From: Mya arenaria
Taxonomy: Eukaryota; Mollusca; Bivalvia; Myida; Myidae
Length of the DNA stretch: 64,000 nucleotides
Assembly: GCF_026914265.1 (NCBI RefSeq)
Contig: NC_069130.1
Location: 5,369,682 to 5,433,681, forward strand
Direction of reading: 5' to 3'
Shown: positions 11,901 to 22,926 of the stretch, in pieces
Layout: every line of letters begins with the position of its first letter
Numbering within the stretch: position 1 is the first letter of the stretch
Translations under genes and position numbers: made by a program
Notes under the pieces: generated by a model
What the model was told of the DNA's origin: nothing
Database searches by the model: none
What the model saw: the letters and a program-made list of their open reading frames with translations, nothing else

Positions 11901-14900
11901 TTCGCCTTTTTCCTAGGTAGGGTCAGGTAGCCCAAACTAAATGTATTTTTTAAGGCCCATGCCTGTTAGTCAAATAAGAAAAATGGTTAGTTTTGGGCAA
12001 CTGTAAACACTTGCTTATAACAGATTTATATTCCTGGGGCAAGTTTCAATGAAGGATTCATACTTATAACCACAATAATCTTAAACCTGTAAAAACTTTA
12101 CAAATGGCAAACATTGATGATTTTTTATTTCCTCAACTTCGTACTCATTTTTTAATACTGTTTAATTCACACAAATATGTAGTGCAATAATGCAATAATA
12201 ATGCAATAATGAAACAATGACAATAAGATAATTTCTCTTCATGGCTAAATTCTTTCTTGAAACAGCACCCCGGATATTTGTTGTCGGTAAACCTTCTTTT
12301 TTTTAAGCCTAATGGCCAACATTAAACTTTCCTTTTTAAGCCAAATGGCCAACATTAAACTTTCTTTTTTAAGCCAAATGGCCAACATTAAACTTTCTTT
12401 TTTAAGCCAAATGGCCAACATTAAACCTTCTTTTTTTTAAGCCAAATGGCCAACATTAAACTTTCTTTTTTAAGCCAAATGGCCAACATTAAACTTTCTT
12501 TTTTAAGCCAAATGGCCAACATTAAACTTTCTTTTTTAAGCCAAATGGCCAACATTAAACTTTCTTTTTAAGCCAAATGGCCAACATTAAACCTTCTTTT
12601 TTTAAGCCAAATGGCCAACATTAAACTTTCTTTTTTAAGCCAAATGGCCAACATTAAACTTTCTTTTTTTAAGCCTAATGGCCAACATTAAACTTTCTTT
12701 TTAAGCCAAATGGCCAACATTAAACCTTCTTTTTTTAAGCCAAATGGCCAACATTAAACTTTCTTTTTTAAGCCAAATGGCCAACATTAAACTTTCTTTT
12801 TTTAAGCCTAATGGCCAACATTAAACTTTCTTTTTTTAAGCCTAATGGCCAACATTAAACTTTCTTTTTTTTAAGCCTAATGGCCAACATTAAACTTTCT
12901 TTTTTTAAGCCTAATGGCCAACATTAAACTTTCTTTTTTTAAGCCTAATGGCCAACATTAAACTTTCTTTTTTAAGCCTAATGGCCAACATTAAACTTTC
13001 TTTTTAAGCCTAATGGCCAACATTAAACTTTCTTTTTTAAGCCTAATGGCCAACATTAAACTTTCTTTTTTAAGCCTAATGGCCAACATTAAACTTTCTT
13101 TTTTAAGCCAAATGGCCAACATTAAACTTTCTTTTTTAAGCCAAATGGCCAACATTAAACTTTCTTTTTTAAGCCAAATGGCCAACATTAAACCTTCTTT
13201 TTTTTAAGCCTAATGGCCAACATTTAACTTTCTTTTTTAAGCCAAATGGCCAACATTAAACTTTCTTTTTTAAGCCAAATGGCCAACATTAAACTTTCTT
13301 TTTTAAGCCAAATGGCCAACATTAAACTTTCTTTTTTAAGCCAAATGGCCAACATTAAACTTTCTTTTTTAAGCCAAATGGCCAACATTAAACTTTCTTT
13401 TTTTAAGCCTAATGGCCAACATTAAACTTTCTTTTTTAAGCCTAATGGCCAACATTAAACCTTCTTTTTTTTAAGCCAAATGGCCAACATTAAACCTTCT
13501 TTTTTTTAAGCCAAATGGCCAACATTAAACCTTCTTTTTTTTAAGCCTAATGGCCAACATTAAACTTTCTTTTTTAAGCCTAATGGTCAACATTAAACTT
13601 TCTTTTTTAAGCCAAATGGCCAACATTAAACTTTCTTTTTTAAGCCTAATGGCCAACATTAAACTTTCTTTTTTAAGCCTAATGGCCAACATTAAACCTT
13701 CTTTTTTAAGCCTAATGGCCAACATTAAACCTTCTTTTTTAAGCCTAATGGCCAACATTAAACTTTCTTTTTTTAAGCCTAATGGCCAACATTAAACTTT
13801 CTTTTTTTAAGCCTAATGGCCAACATTAAACTTTCTTTTTTTAAGCCTAATGGCCAACGTTAAACTTTCTTTTTTTAAGCCTAATGGCCAACGTTAAACC
13901 TTCTTACCGCTTGCAGCAATCTTCTGAAAACAGACAAGCTATTTTTTAAAAAGAAGATTTTTGTGACTTCACGTTGACAATCTCTTTTATCTCAACCAAA
14001 AAAAATATCCAAGCTTTTTCTACATAGGGGTTCTGTACGGTTTGTTTTCACCTTTAAAGATGCACTCTTACTCCAAAATAAAACTTAGTACAATTAATAA
14101 TATTGTTTTAATATTGCAAAATGATGAATAAATGTCGAAAATAATGGTTCTTACAAAGAATACCGAGTTTAATTTGAAAGAAATGTGCAGAAAACACGGT
14201 ATTTCTACCTTAAGAGACTAAAGAAGATCACAAAAAATATTTTAGCATTCACCAATCATTTAATATTTTTGGGCTTTCTGCTACTAAATACATGGTTACA
14301 ATATTGTTATCAGTAATTGATAATTTCCATAAATACATTATTTAGTAAGTAGCTAAAGGTTTATCAGTCAAATGTTTGTTATACATGTGTATGTATTGAT
14401 TTTGAATATAGTGTCACTTTAAATTAACCATTGACAATTTTACATATACATGAACTATGTCAATGTTTTATGTGATGTTAAAGTGATTAATTGCCAAGAA
14501 CAGCATGTGTGACAAGGCTGATCACAATGTTGTGCACTGGGTGGCATGTTAAGCTTGAAACAGAGAAACTTTGCATCTACATGGTGTAACATGAGCAATA
14601 AATTCAAGGATCATATACATGCTGAAATAATATTGTCTATGTGAAACCGGCAATGATCTGTCCTGGTTGAGAGCATTGTTCACCATATCACAGTTTGTTT
14701 CAGATTCATAACTGTAAAAAAACATGTTCATGTAGTACCTGTAACATACCTGTAGAATCTTGGAGGCCTCTGTTATAAAGACACCTAAGTCCTTTTTATA
14801 TCCCTCATTCTGTAGAAAAGGTACGGCAGAAATTTCCCTTGCAGTTATTATAGGTTTAAAACTATGGTGAAGAAATAAGTATGGTTTGTTCATTTAACGC

Positions 14901-17900
14901 TGTCTCTTTACAGCACATATTTTATATTCAGTGGTCAACTACTGGTACTGCCCATCAGTTTCAAAAATCCTTCAATTTCAGACCTATACATGTGTAGCAA
15001 GTTCTTATCATACCTAACTTTAGAAATCAATATCATGGTAACAGGTTTAAACCTCAAAATTGTGTACCACAGTGTAATGTACAGTTGTGTAAGCTATACA
15101 GGCCTTATAACCCTGAATATTTGTGTAAGCTATAACAGGTTGAAGAATTATAACACTGAACTGTTGTGTAAGCTATAGTAGGTTTAAGCATTATAACCTT
15201 GTACGGTTATGTAAGCAATAACAGGTTTAAACCTCATAACCCTGTATCATTGCATAAGCTATAACAGATTTAAACCTCATATCCCTGTATCATTGTGTAA
15301 GCTATAACAGGTTTAAGCCTCATATCCCTGTATCATTGTGTAAGCTATAACAGGTTTAAACCTCATAACCCTGTATCATTGTGTAAGCTATAACAGGTTT
15401 AAACCTCATAAGCCTGTATCATTGTGTAAGCTATAACAGGTTTAAACCTCATAACCCTGTATCATTGTGTAAGCTGTAACAGGTTTAAACCTCATAACCC
15501 TGTATCATTGAGTAAGCTGTAACAGGTTTAAACCTCATAACCCTGTATCATTGAGTAAGCTGTAACAGGTTTAAACCTCATATCCCTGTATCATTGTGTA
15601 AGCTATAACAGGTTTAAACCTCATAACCCTGTATCATTGAGTAAGCTATAACAGGTTTAAACCTCATAACCCTGTATCATTGAGTAAGCTATAACAGGTT
15701 TAAACCTCATAACCCTGTATCATTGAGTAAGCTATAACAGGTTTAAACCCCATAACCCTGTATCATTGATTAGCTACAACAGGTTTAAACCTCATAACTC
15801 TGTATCATTGATTAGCTATAACAGGTTTAAACCTCGTAACTCTGTTTTTAGAGTGTGGGATTGGAAGGGGTATATATGTTTACAATGCATTTCACGATGC
15901 ATCCAGATTATGCATGGGCATTGATCCTAGAGAGAGAGTATCAGTCTTAGGAGGTTGTGGGGCATAATGCAGACAAAAACCCTTGTAGAGTTATTTTGGT
16001 TTGTTAACACACTAACACACTGGACCCCCATTGAACATACCTCTAAGAAGATGGTTAGTATATTTAATGCCCAGGCAGAGGATAGTTGTTGTAAACTCTG
16101 GGTTGGCATTCGAGTGTCTTACCACTCTACAACAAGTTCGCCTCATTTTAGAACAACCATTTAACACTATTAATACCTTACCTTAGCTGTAAGCAGTTGT
16201 ATGGTGTACGTTATCACTGGTTTAAGCTTCATAACCCTGTAAAGTTGCCTGTACGTCTCCACAATGCCTTGTTCATGGTCCACTCCTGGTTCCAACCTCT
16301 CCGGCTTAAAAATCAGCACCAGAGTTGTCACCGTAAAAAACACAAAACCCCAGAAATATAGGAACCCTGCAAGACAAATATATATATATACATGCTCATA
16401 TTTTCTTTGTTTTACTTTGAATCTAAATTTATTTGGAGAACACATGAGGTAGACGAAGGCTCTAAAAGCACATGGCATGCTATCAGCAGTGTGTCTTTGT
16501 TTTAAAGGCCCTGGCACATGACTTGCAATAAGCAAAGAGTCTTTGTTTTAAAGGCCCTGGCACATGACTTGCAATAAGCAGTGAGTCTCAGTTTTAAAGG
16601 CCATGACATATGACTTGCAATAAGCAGTGAGTCTTTGTTTTAAAGGCCATGGTACATGGCTTGCAATCAGCAGTGTGTCTTTGATTTAAAGGCCATGGCA
16701 CATGGCTTACTATCAGCAGTGTGTCTTTGCTTTAAAGGCCATGGCTTGCAATAAGCAGTGAGTCTTTGTTTTAAAGGTCATGGCACAAGGCTTGCAATCA
16801 GCAGTGTGTCTTTGTTTTAAAGGCCATGGCACATGGCTTGCTATAAGCAGTGAGTCTTTGTTTTAAAGGCCATGACACATGGCTTGCAATAAGCAGTGAG
16901 TCTTTGTTTTAAAGGCCATGGTACATGGCTTGCAATCAGCAGTGTGTCTTTGTTTTAAAGGCCATGGCACATGGCTTGCTATTAGCAGTGAATCTTTGTT
17001 TTAAAGGCACATGAATGCAATAAGCAGTGAGTCTTTGTTTCAAAGGCACATGGCTTGTAATAAGCAGTGAGACATTGTTTTAAAGACACATGGCTTGCAA
17101 CAAGCAGTGAGTCTTTGTTTTAAAGGCACATGGCTTGCTATAAGCAGTGAGTCTTTGTTTAAAAGGAACATTGCTTGCAATAAGCAGTAAGTCTTTGTTT
17201 AAAAGGAACATGGCTTGCAATAAGCAGTGAGTCTTTGTTTTAAAGGCACATGGCTTGCAATAAGCAGTAAGTCTTTGTTTAAAAGGAACATGGCTTGCAA
17301 TAAGCAGTGAGTCTTTGTGGAACATGGTTTACAATAAGCAGTGAGTCTTTGGTTTAAAGGCACATGGCTTGCAATAAGCAGTGAGTCTTTGTTTTAAATT
17401 GCCATATGGTTCATGGCTTGCAATAAGCAGTGGTTTTTTGTTTAAAAGGCACATGGCTTGCAATGATTCACTCACATGGCTTGCAACAAGCAGTGAGTCT
17501 TTGTTTTAAAGGCACATGGCTTACAATAAGCAGTGAGTCTTTGTTTTAAAGGCACATGGCTTGCAATAAGCAGTGAGTCTTTGTTTTAAAGGCACATGGC
17601 TTGCAACAAGCAGTGAGTCTTTGTTTTAAAGGCACATGGCTTGCAATGATTCACTCACATGGCTTGCAACAAGCAGTGATTCTTTGTTTTAAAGGCACAT
17701 GGCTTGCAATGATTCACTCACATGGCTTGCAACAAGCAGTGAGTCTTTGTTTTAAAGGCACATGGCTTGCAATGACTCACTCACATGGCTTTCAACAAGC
17801 AGAGATTTATTGTTCAAAACACACTGTGTTTGCAACAAGCAATGTTCCTCTGTTATAAGGGCAAATTTGGAAGATAATAAAGAAGGCCCAATACCTGAGA

Positions 17901-19057
17901 ATGTGATGATGCCCTGTTCAGAAGGCTGAGATCTGAGGTACTTGTTGCAGAAATCTGCTGACTCCAGTGTGAGAAAAAGAACATTGCCAAGGAAAATACC
18001 AGCCGTCTGACCGACTGAATTGCATGTACTGGCCCAGCCAACATTGTGTCTAAAAACAGAAAAGAGAACTCTAAAAGGAAAAAGCATAGTAAAGAGAACA
18101 TTCCCCTAGAAATACCCAGCTGTCAGACACACAGAGTTATATGTACATGTACTGGCTAAAACCCACATTGTGTCTAAAAAAAGTCAAGAGAACTTTGCCA
18201 AGGAAATATTACGCCATCATTATTTTACTTTCAGGTTAAATTTTTGATTTTTTTTTTTTTTAAATAGTATTGAACCAACTTCAGTATATATGGTACATGT
18301 ATATGAACATTTGTAATACATTTGTGTGTGTTTTGATAAAATCTTAAGATTTTTCCTCTTCATACAGTTCATTTTCTAATTGAAAACAGGATGTACCAGC
18401 GGTGTTTTCAATTTCTTGTGTGGTTGACAAGAAATTCATTTCCTATGCAAAAGTCAGACACACACATATCAATAACTGTAAAAATTCAAATCAAATGCCA
18501 ATTTTTTTATCTGAATTGTTAACTCACCTTGCAAGCATGCTGATGGCCCAGCCATCAAGCGAAATGTCCTGTGTGGCAGCCAGAAAGTTGAGGAAGAAGA
18601 ATACCACAAATAACGTCATCAGGTCTATGTTTCCCGAACCATTTTCCCCCTTCCCCAGTATACCATCCACCCGGGTTGAGAGGTAAAGCATGAAGATGCC
18701 GATCAAATACTGAGTTGGCATTAGCCAGGTTTTTCGTCTACCAAATTTTTTAACATATAGCGAATCCACAATTGGTGCCCATAACAGCTTCATGCTAAAG
18801 GGCCAATCAATAAAACTGAACCTTGCTTGAACATCATAGCCAACTTTCTTCGTCTGAAGAATTAGTGGAATACTGGCAGACAGTCCGAGTGGAACTCCTT
18901 GGAGAACATACAGTAATGTCAACAGTATGATGTTTTTAACATCCCCCTTTAAGCCATGGTGTCGACCTGTAGATGATGACTCAGCTTCAGAGCCATCCTT
19001 GTGTAAAACTGCATATTCTATTTCCTTAAACTCACATTTTTGTGCTTGACACTTCAT
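5915..19057 (-). CDS. SLC33A1: Acetyl-CoA transporter 1 (AT-1), 8 exons, 518 aa
   Basis: Multi-pass carrier of the major facilitator type that, in animals, moves acetyl-CoA from cytosol into the ER lumen for acetylation of ER/Golgi proteins and gangliosides. Coding exons (minus strand, in order): 19,057-18,528; 18,049-17,895; 16,366-16,182; 11,523-11,339; 8,741-8,621; 7,453-7,345; 6,710-6,598; 6,073-5,915 (TGA). Every junction has AG/GT and the reading frame closes at all seven introns; total 1,557 nt. Family hallmarks seen: LLYVLQGVPLGLSASIPLIL and WPFSMKLLWAP in exon 1, followed by a GRRK loop; ATQDISLDGWA; NVGWASTCNSVGQTAG in exon 2; AFNAKVSDPAIGGTYMTLLN in exon 6; WPST in exon 7; CVTLVDGYYIE in exon 8. 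Length is a little below the human protein (about 549 aa from memory), mainly at the N-terminus. The start at 19,057 is the first ATG before the conserved region and has A at -3. The donor of exon 7 is less certain: 6,597 (GTAATT) or 6,609 (GTTCCG), both in phase. Introns 2, 3 and 6 carry minisatellites. Confidence 0.93.
6350..6590. repeat. Dispersed repeat fragment (AAGGGCAATAACTC family), degenerate
   Basis: In transporter intron 7. It contains AACAAAGAGCAATAACTCTG, CTTGTACACTGCACTTCCTC and an ATGAAGTTGAA motif in the same order as the tandem copies at 9,590-10,200, so it is an older single copy of that family. Confidence 0.6.
6830..7102. repeat. Degenerate edge of the exon-6 minisatellite
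   Basis: Repeated but diverged GAGCTTACCTAAGTAAG, GTGCTTACCTAAGCAAG and AAGCTTACCTAAGTGAA motifs continue from the ordered 27-bp array, so the repeat decays with distance from exon 6. A tenth, damaged donor-like site is at 7,101. Confidence 0.65.
7103..7345 (-). repeat. 27-bp minisatellite made of the exon 6 splice donor region
   Basis: Nine units of exactly 27 bp start at the exon 6/intron 6 border of the transporter. On the gene strand each unit contains CTAGGTGAGC, CTAGGTAAGC or close to it, so GT donor-like sites recur at 7,344, 7,317, 7,290, 7,263, 7,236, 7,209, 7,182, 7,155 and 7,128. All are in the same phase as the true donor, and the unit encodes nine residues in frame (ELIILANLG or KLIILANLG) without a stop. 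The real donor could be any of them; I place it at 7,344 because the family's conserved protein resumes directly in exon 7. Confidence 0.9.
8236..8340. repeat. Short inverted-repeat element (MITE-like)
   Basis: TAAGTACTGCATTTTGATCC at 8,236-8,255 has its perfect reverse complement at 8,321-8,340, with 65 bp between. AT-rich TATAATAA flanks both sides. It lies in transporter intron 5. Confidence 0.8.
9590..10210. repeat. Tandem repeat, ~154 bp x 4, of a dispersed family
   Basis: Four head-to-tail copies start near 9,593, 9,747, 9,901 and 10,060. Each runs AAATTAACAAAGGGCAATAA, then a CACTGCACTTGCCCTCAATG segment, GATCTATCTAGCTATGAAGT, GTTTCAAGTTGATACC, and ends in ATATGCCCCGGACAAA. The last copy continues into a GC-rich tail (GGACGCGGACGCCGCCGCCG). 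The array lies in transporter intron 4. Confidence 0.85.
10373..10667. mobile_element. GC-rich MITE, 295 bp, 35-bp terminal inverted repeats
   Basis: The left end begins AGTCAATTGTAACCACGGCC (10,373-10,407). The right end is its reverse complement with four mismatches (10,633-10,667), including CCCCGGACC. The interior is strikingly GC-rich compared with its surroundings and has no coding capacity. No clear target duplication was found. It lies in transporter intron 4. Confidence 0.8.
11650..11960. repeat. Dispersed repeat, copy 1 (related to 19,825-20,140)
   Basis: It shares an ordered set of motifs with 19,825-20,140 in the same orientation: GGTTAGGGTAACATC, GGTAAGGTAGG, GGCTTTATGT, CATTGGAGAATTG and TAGGGTCAGGTAGCC. 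It lies in transporter intron 3, near exon 4. Confidence 0.75.
12296..13905. repeat. 33-bp minisatellite, about 49 copies
   Basis: A 1.6-kb array in transporter intron 3. The core is ATGGCCAACATTAAACTT followed by a T run of variable length, giving units of about 31-35 bp. Two main variants differ at one base (AAGCCAAATGG or AAGCCTAATGG) and come in blocks: mostly the first at 12,340-12,770, the second at 12,800-13,080, the first again at 13,100-13,400, and the second from 13,540 to the end. Because the usual unit is a multiple of three, both strands show spurious repetitive open frames. Confidence 0.95.
15040..15845. repeat. 43-bp minisatellite resembling transporter exon 3
   Basis: Regular 43-bp units run from about 15,190 to 15,845 (about 15 copies), with diverged ones back to about 15,040. 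The unit reads AACAGGTTTAAACCTCATAA, then CCCTGTATCATTGTGTAAGC and TAT. The coding exon at 16,182-16,366 contains GGTTTAAGCTTCATAACCCT in the same plus-strand orientation. Over the 37 positions I aligned, 29 match. The array lies in intron 3, 340 bp beyond that exon's donor. Confidence 0.85.
16455..17845. repeat. 40-46-bp minisatellite filling intron 2
   Basis: About 33 units of GGCACATGGCTTGCAATAAG and CAGTGAGTCTTTGTTTTAAA; some carry an extra GGCCAT segment, and several copies near 17,470-17,790 share a GATTCACTCA insertion. The array occupies nearly all of the 1,528-bp intron 2 of the transporter, ending about 50 bp from the donor and 90 bp from the acceptor. Confidence 0.92.
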
Positions 19058-19824
19058 TATATGTTGAAGAGCAGAAAGCCTTTATCAAGCTGTTACAGGC
19101 AAATCATCGTATATTGACAGAGTTTGATTGTAACATGATGACTGGTGCACTGAAAGTAGAGAAAATCTGATACTAGTACTTACAACAATGTAAAACAGAC
19201 TACATGTACAGGGGCGGGTCAAGGATTTAGATAAAAAAGGGTGCTTCAGAAAAGGGACAGGGTGCTAAGGGTAAAAAGGGGACATTGAATCGGGTATGAG
19301 GAATTTGAACATTATAAATTTGGCTAAAAATGTTTGAAATTGTGTTTAATTGAAGTAATATTAGGTTTCCACTGTAAAATATGTAGAGTGTGTATGTATT
19401 TATAATCTTATAAGAAGTTTTAAACAAAACAAAAGAAATATTTGACAGTCTTGAGCATTTATTTCTATGAAGGCAGAAGGGTGCCCATGCTGGTCCCCAC
19501 CAGGGCAGAAGGGTGCCCATGCTGGTCCCCACCAGGACAGAAGAGTGCTAATGAAAAGGACAGCACGCAGCAACCTTCCAAAACCCTTCTTCTAAAACCC
19601 TAAATGTACTTGTACGTAACTTTACAAAATCCTGAATCCACTGCTGGCTACAGCTGCTTGAAATTCTGTTCAGAAAACAATCTGGTTCAAGATATGATGT
19701 TTTAGTGTTAGAATTAAAGAATTAAAATTCTTCAAATAAATTATCCGTTTATTGTATAGAAACCAAGGCTTGTAAAACACATTTTTTTTTAAAGTTTAAA
19801 ACTAACCCTTTTTCCTTAATGGGG

Positions 19825-20140
19825 CAAAAAAAGAAGGTTTGGTAAGGGTTACATCCTTTTCAAAAACAGGCAGGGTAGGAAAGATTTTTTATATATATTT
19901 TTTTATTTGGCTTTATGTTAGATAATTATTGTCATTATTGGAGAATTGCGTCAAAGTTATCTTCTGTATTAAGCTTTAATGGTTTAATACTACAAATTAA
20001 AACACATTTAAAACAAATATTATTTTTAATTTTTTTTTTTCTTCACCAACTTTCTTTATGAACAGTAGGGTTAGGTTTTCGCCTGTTAGGTAGTTAGGGT
20101 CAGGTAACCTGAACCAATTGTATTTTTTTAGTCTTCGTTA
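19825..20140. repeat. Dispersed repeat, copy 2 (related to 11,650-11,960)
   Basis: Same motif order and orientation as the copy in intron 3: GGTAAGGGTTACATCC, GGGTAGGAAAG, GGCTTTATGT, ATTGGAGAATTG, TAGGGTCAGGTAACC. Confidence 0.75.
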
Positions 20141-20176
20141 TGCACCTTCCTTATCACAAATCTGATTGACAATTTT

Positions 20177-20178
20177 TT

Positions 20179-20209
<31 letters not shown>

Positions 20210-20216
20210 TTATTAG
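20177..20216. repeat. TTA microsatellite
   Basis: Run of TTATTATTATTA with one T-rich interruption. Confidence 0.9.
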
Positions 20217-20569
20217 TGAAATGAGAGAAATGACCCAAATCAATCTGGTATGTGATATTTTGGTAATATGACTATGGTATGTACACACTAAAGTCTGACA
20301 CCACAATAAAATTTGCATGCCCATAATGACAATTTATAGTCAATCAGATTGGATATATAGACCTGGGTTGTACAACTTGTAGATATTGTATGTGAGGGAA
20401 AGAAAAGAGTTTTTTTATTATAAAAATTCATTTATCTTTATGTAATTTAAAGTCCAAGTGATCAGCTTGTGACCGGATTGCTCAACTTCAACACTGACCA
20501 AACTTCAAGCAAATGGCATGTATATGATGAACTTCCATAAAGATAATAAACATAGAAATATTACAAACA

Positions 20570-21090
20570 AGAGTGCTGCCGAGCGAACACTTAATGCTCG
20601 ACTGTACTTTTCAGTCTATTAAGGGCAAAACTCGACCATTATTAAAACACACGTGCACATCCTCACTAGTAGTATGTTTACAAAGTTTCATGCAAATATT
20701 TGGTAATAATGGTCATGAATGGTTAATAAGTTATGGCCATAGTAAAGTGTCTGCATGACTGTTTCAAAACATCAACAGGCATAAGTTGACAATTATAAAA
20801 GCCAAATTTATGGGCCTTGCTACAAGTGACATGTCCAATTTTCAAAAGTAGCATACATGTGTACAGTTTTATGTGTATATCCACAACAGTTATTAAGTTA
20901 AGGCAAGTTTTTCGCATGACCTTTTTAAAGGATCAAGTGACATAACTCCGTAATTATTGACAGTATCTGGCATTGTGTATTTTAGTTTGAGAACATGTGC
21001 GCATATCTTGAATAGTTGTAGCTGAGATCAATTTTTATGCACAATGACGTGGATGTTGCTGACAACACCTAGGCTATGACAATAATGAGC
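20570..21090. repeat. Dispersed repeat fragment, third copy
   Basis: Contains TTTATGGGCCTTGCTACAAG, TTTTTATGCACAATGACG and GACAACACCTAGGCTATGAC, matching the motif order of 3,180-3,440. Confidence 0.5.
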
Positions 21091-21987
21091 TGAAAACATT
21101 CACTAAGTCATTTGTTATTTATATGAAAACAGTTAAACACTTCTTATTTTGAAAATAGTTCTTAATTTTTTTTACAATTGATCCATTAATTAATAAGTTA
21201 AAATAAGATAAAAATAAAGACACAAATAATAAATAAAAAAATAAAAAAATATTAAATAACCATATATGTATTTACTTTATTACAAAAAATGAATACATAT
21301 ACAGTACTGTGCGTATATAAATTAAAATTACTGTAATATAAAACAATAAAAAATGTTGTTGCATAAATCTTTCTTGTGAAAGATGCATGCAGATAAAAAA
21401 AATCTTGAAAACTAAATAAGGAAACATTTGACATAACTGGAAATGATTAAAATGACAAGAGGATAAAAAATACAAAGCATACCTGTACAAAATGCCACAC
21501 TCCAGTTGAAAGTGAAAGTAAAATTGTGTTTCCGGTTTCACTTTGAAGTCGAAGTTGTCTCCCTTCATCTCCCTGGTGTAACAAAACAATCTACTGACTA
21601 GTTAGTAGACTTTCAGGTGTAGTTTTTACGAAAATATAGTACAATGTAATTTTTGAACCTTTTCAATCCTTTTTTAAGCATGTTTTCTCTTTATACTAGG
21701 TATTTTATCATGAAACGTTCTACAAATTTTAAAACGGTGCGATGTTGATTTATTCCTGGAAAATTAATCCTAGGCTTGGGCGCTTTCTTCAATGTATTTT
21801 GATGTTGAATTTAACACTCTTCAATCAAAACAGTTGTTCTGTAGCTTGAAATTGTATCTTTATTTAATTATATTGATTTGGATTAAGACAGATGTAGTGC
21901 TTTGTTGGAAGTGAACTATTCAAGCAACTTTGAACATATGATTATTATCATATTCATGATATTGGAATACTGTACATCATCATTATA

Positions 21988-22064
21988 ACAACCACCACCA
22001 CCACCATCATCATCATCAGCAGCAGCACCACAACCACCACCACCACCACCACCACCACAATCAT
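21988..22064. repeat. CAC/CAT/CAG trinucleotide tract
   Basis: Mixed CACCACCAC, CATCATCAT and CAGCAGCAG runs. Confidence 0.9.
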
Positions 22065-22865
22065 CAACATCAACTCATACATTTCTAGTAACGCAGTCCT
22101 CTGGTAGAATGTAATGTCAGAAAAATACTGACCACATGCAGCAGTCTGAAACGCTTTTACATTTTCTAAAATGTGTCTTTTATTATTTAACAGGTTGGAT
22201 AAAAAAGGTCAAAATACTCTACTTGCAGCTCAATCTAAATGCCTCACAAGGTCCTGAGAATGGGAAACTGTTGAGTGTGGGTTGGCTGACTACATCGGGT
22301 GTGAGTTGATTCCAGAGAACAATCGATGTTGGGTAGAACTGTGCATGTAAGCCAATTTCATTGTTGAAACCTGGATGTTTTGATAGTCGTGACACCTGGT
22401 TTAGTTTTATGTGAGTCTAAGTTGAGAAAATAAAGGTTTATTTCAACCTGGCTAATTATAATTTTAAAGAACATTGTTGCGCTGACTAAATTCCTGCCCG
22501 CTGGTCACTCAATATTTTGCACTACTTGTTCTTGAGTAGTGGCATTTGACAATGCCTGAAACTGGACTATTTTGGTTGACCAGGTGGTTCGTATGTGGGT
22601 CCGAAATAGTTGATGAGAACTCGAGTGTTTGCCAAACATATGTGTTGGAAGTATTTGACTTGGCTTAAAGCAGACTTGATGATATGTTAAGGTCTTTATT
22701 CAATACATAATTGCAACTGTTGAAATCTGCACGATGAGGGGTTTTCAGGCTGTTTGGCCTCTGTTTCCAACTTAGCTTCTGTGATTTTCTAACGAAAAAT
22801 ATCAGTTTCAGATAGTGTTTAATACATCACACATATATGGAAGAGTTGGTATTAATTACTTTCAG

Positions 22866-22926
22866 AGTGATAGAACAACTTTGAATACCTGCTTCTGGAC
22901 AACAGGTATATTTGCCTGTTAGAACA
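22866..22926 (+). other. Probable 5' UTR part of gene A first coding exon
   Basis: The acceptor-like TTACTTTCAG ending at 22,865 is conserved before gene B (ending at 46,470). After it both genes share GTGA...AACA...CTTT(G/A)AATACCT before the start codon. This suggests a spliced leader exon upstream that I cannot locate. A nearer acceptor-like site (TTTGCCTGTTAG, ending at 22,922) exists only in A. Confidence 0.5.

Larger units (their letters stand above)
19058..22865. other. Intergenic region between divergent genes, no coding gene found
   Basis: This lies between the transporter start (minus) and gene A (plus), so promoters and 5' UTR exons of both should be here, but none can be placed with confidence. 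It contains a 33-bp duplication at 19,478-19,550 (GGTGCCCATGCTGGTCCCCA repeated), the dispersed repeat at 19,825-20,140, a TTA tract, a repeat fragment at 20,570-21,090 and a CAC/CAT tract. Minus-strand frames at 21,252-21,589 show no family signature. Confidence 0.6.

Noticed and set aside
12991..13795. Open frames on both strands with repeated MANIKLSFLS or MLAIRLKKES
   Set aside because: They arise from the 33-bp period of the minisatellite; shadows on both strands and variable T runs argue against coding.
14549..14893. Minus-strand frame between transporter exons 3 and 4, considered as an extra exon
   Set aside because: Exons 3 and 4 join in phase 0 and match the family without a gap (LLTAK then VAFVAVDAV).
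16455..17845. Origin of the 40-46-bp array from exon 2 sequence
   Set aside because: Only a short TTGCAACAAG-like similarity was seen, and in the opposite orientation; not convincing.
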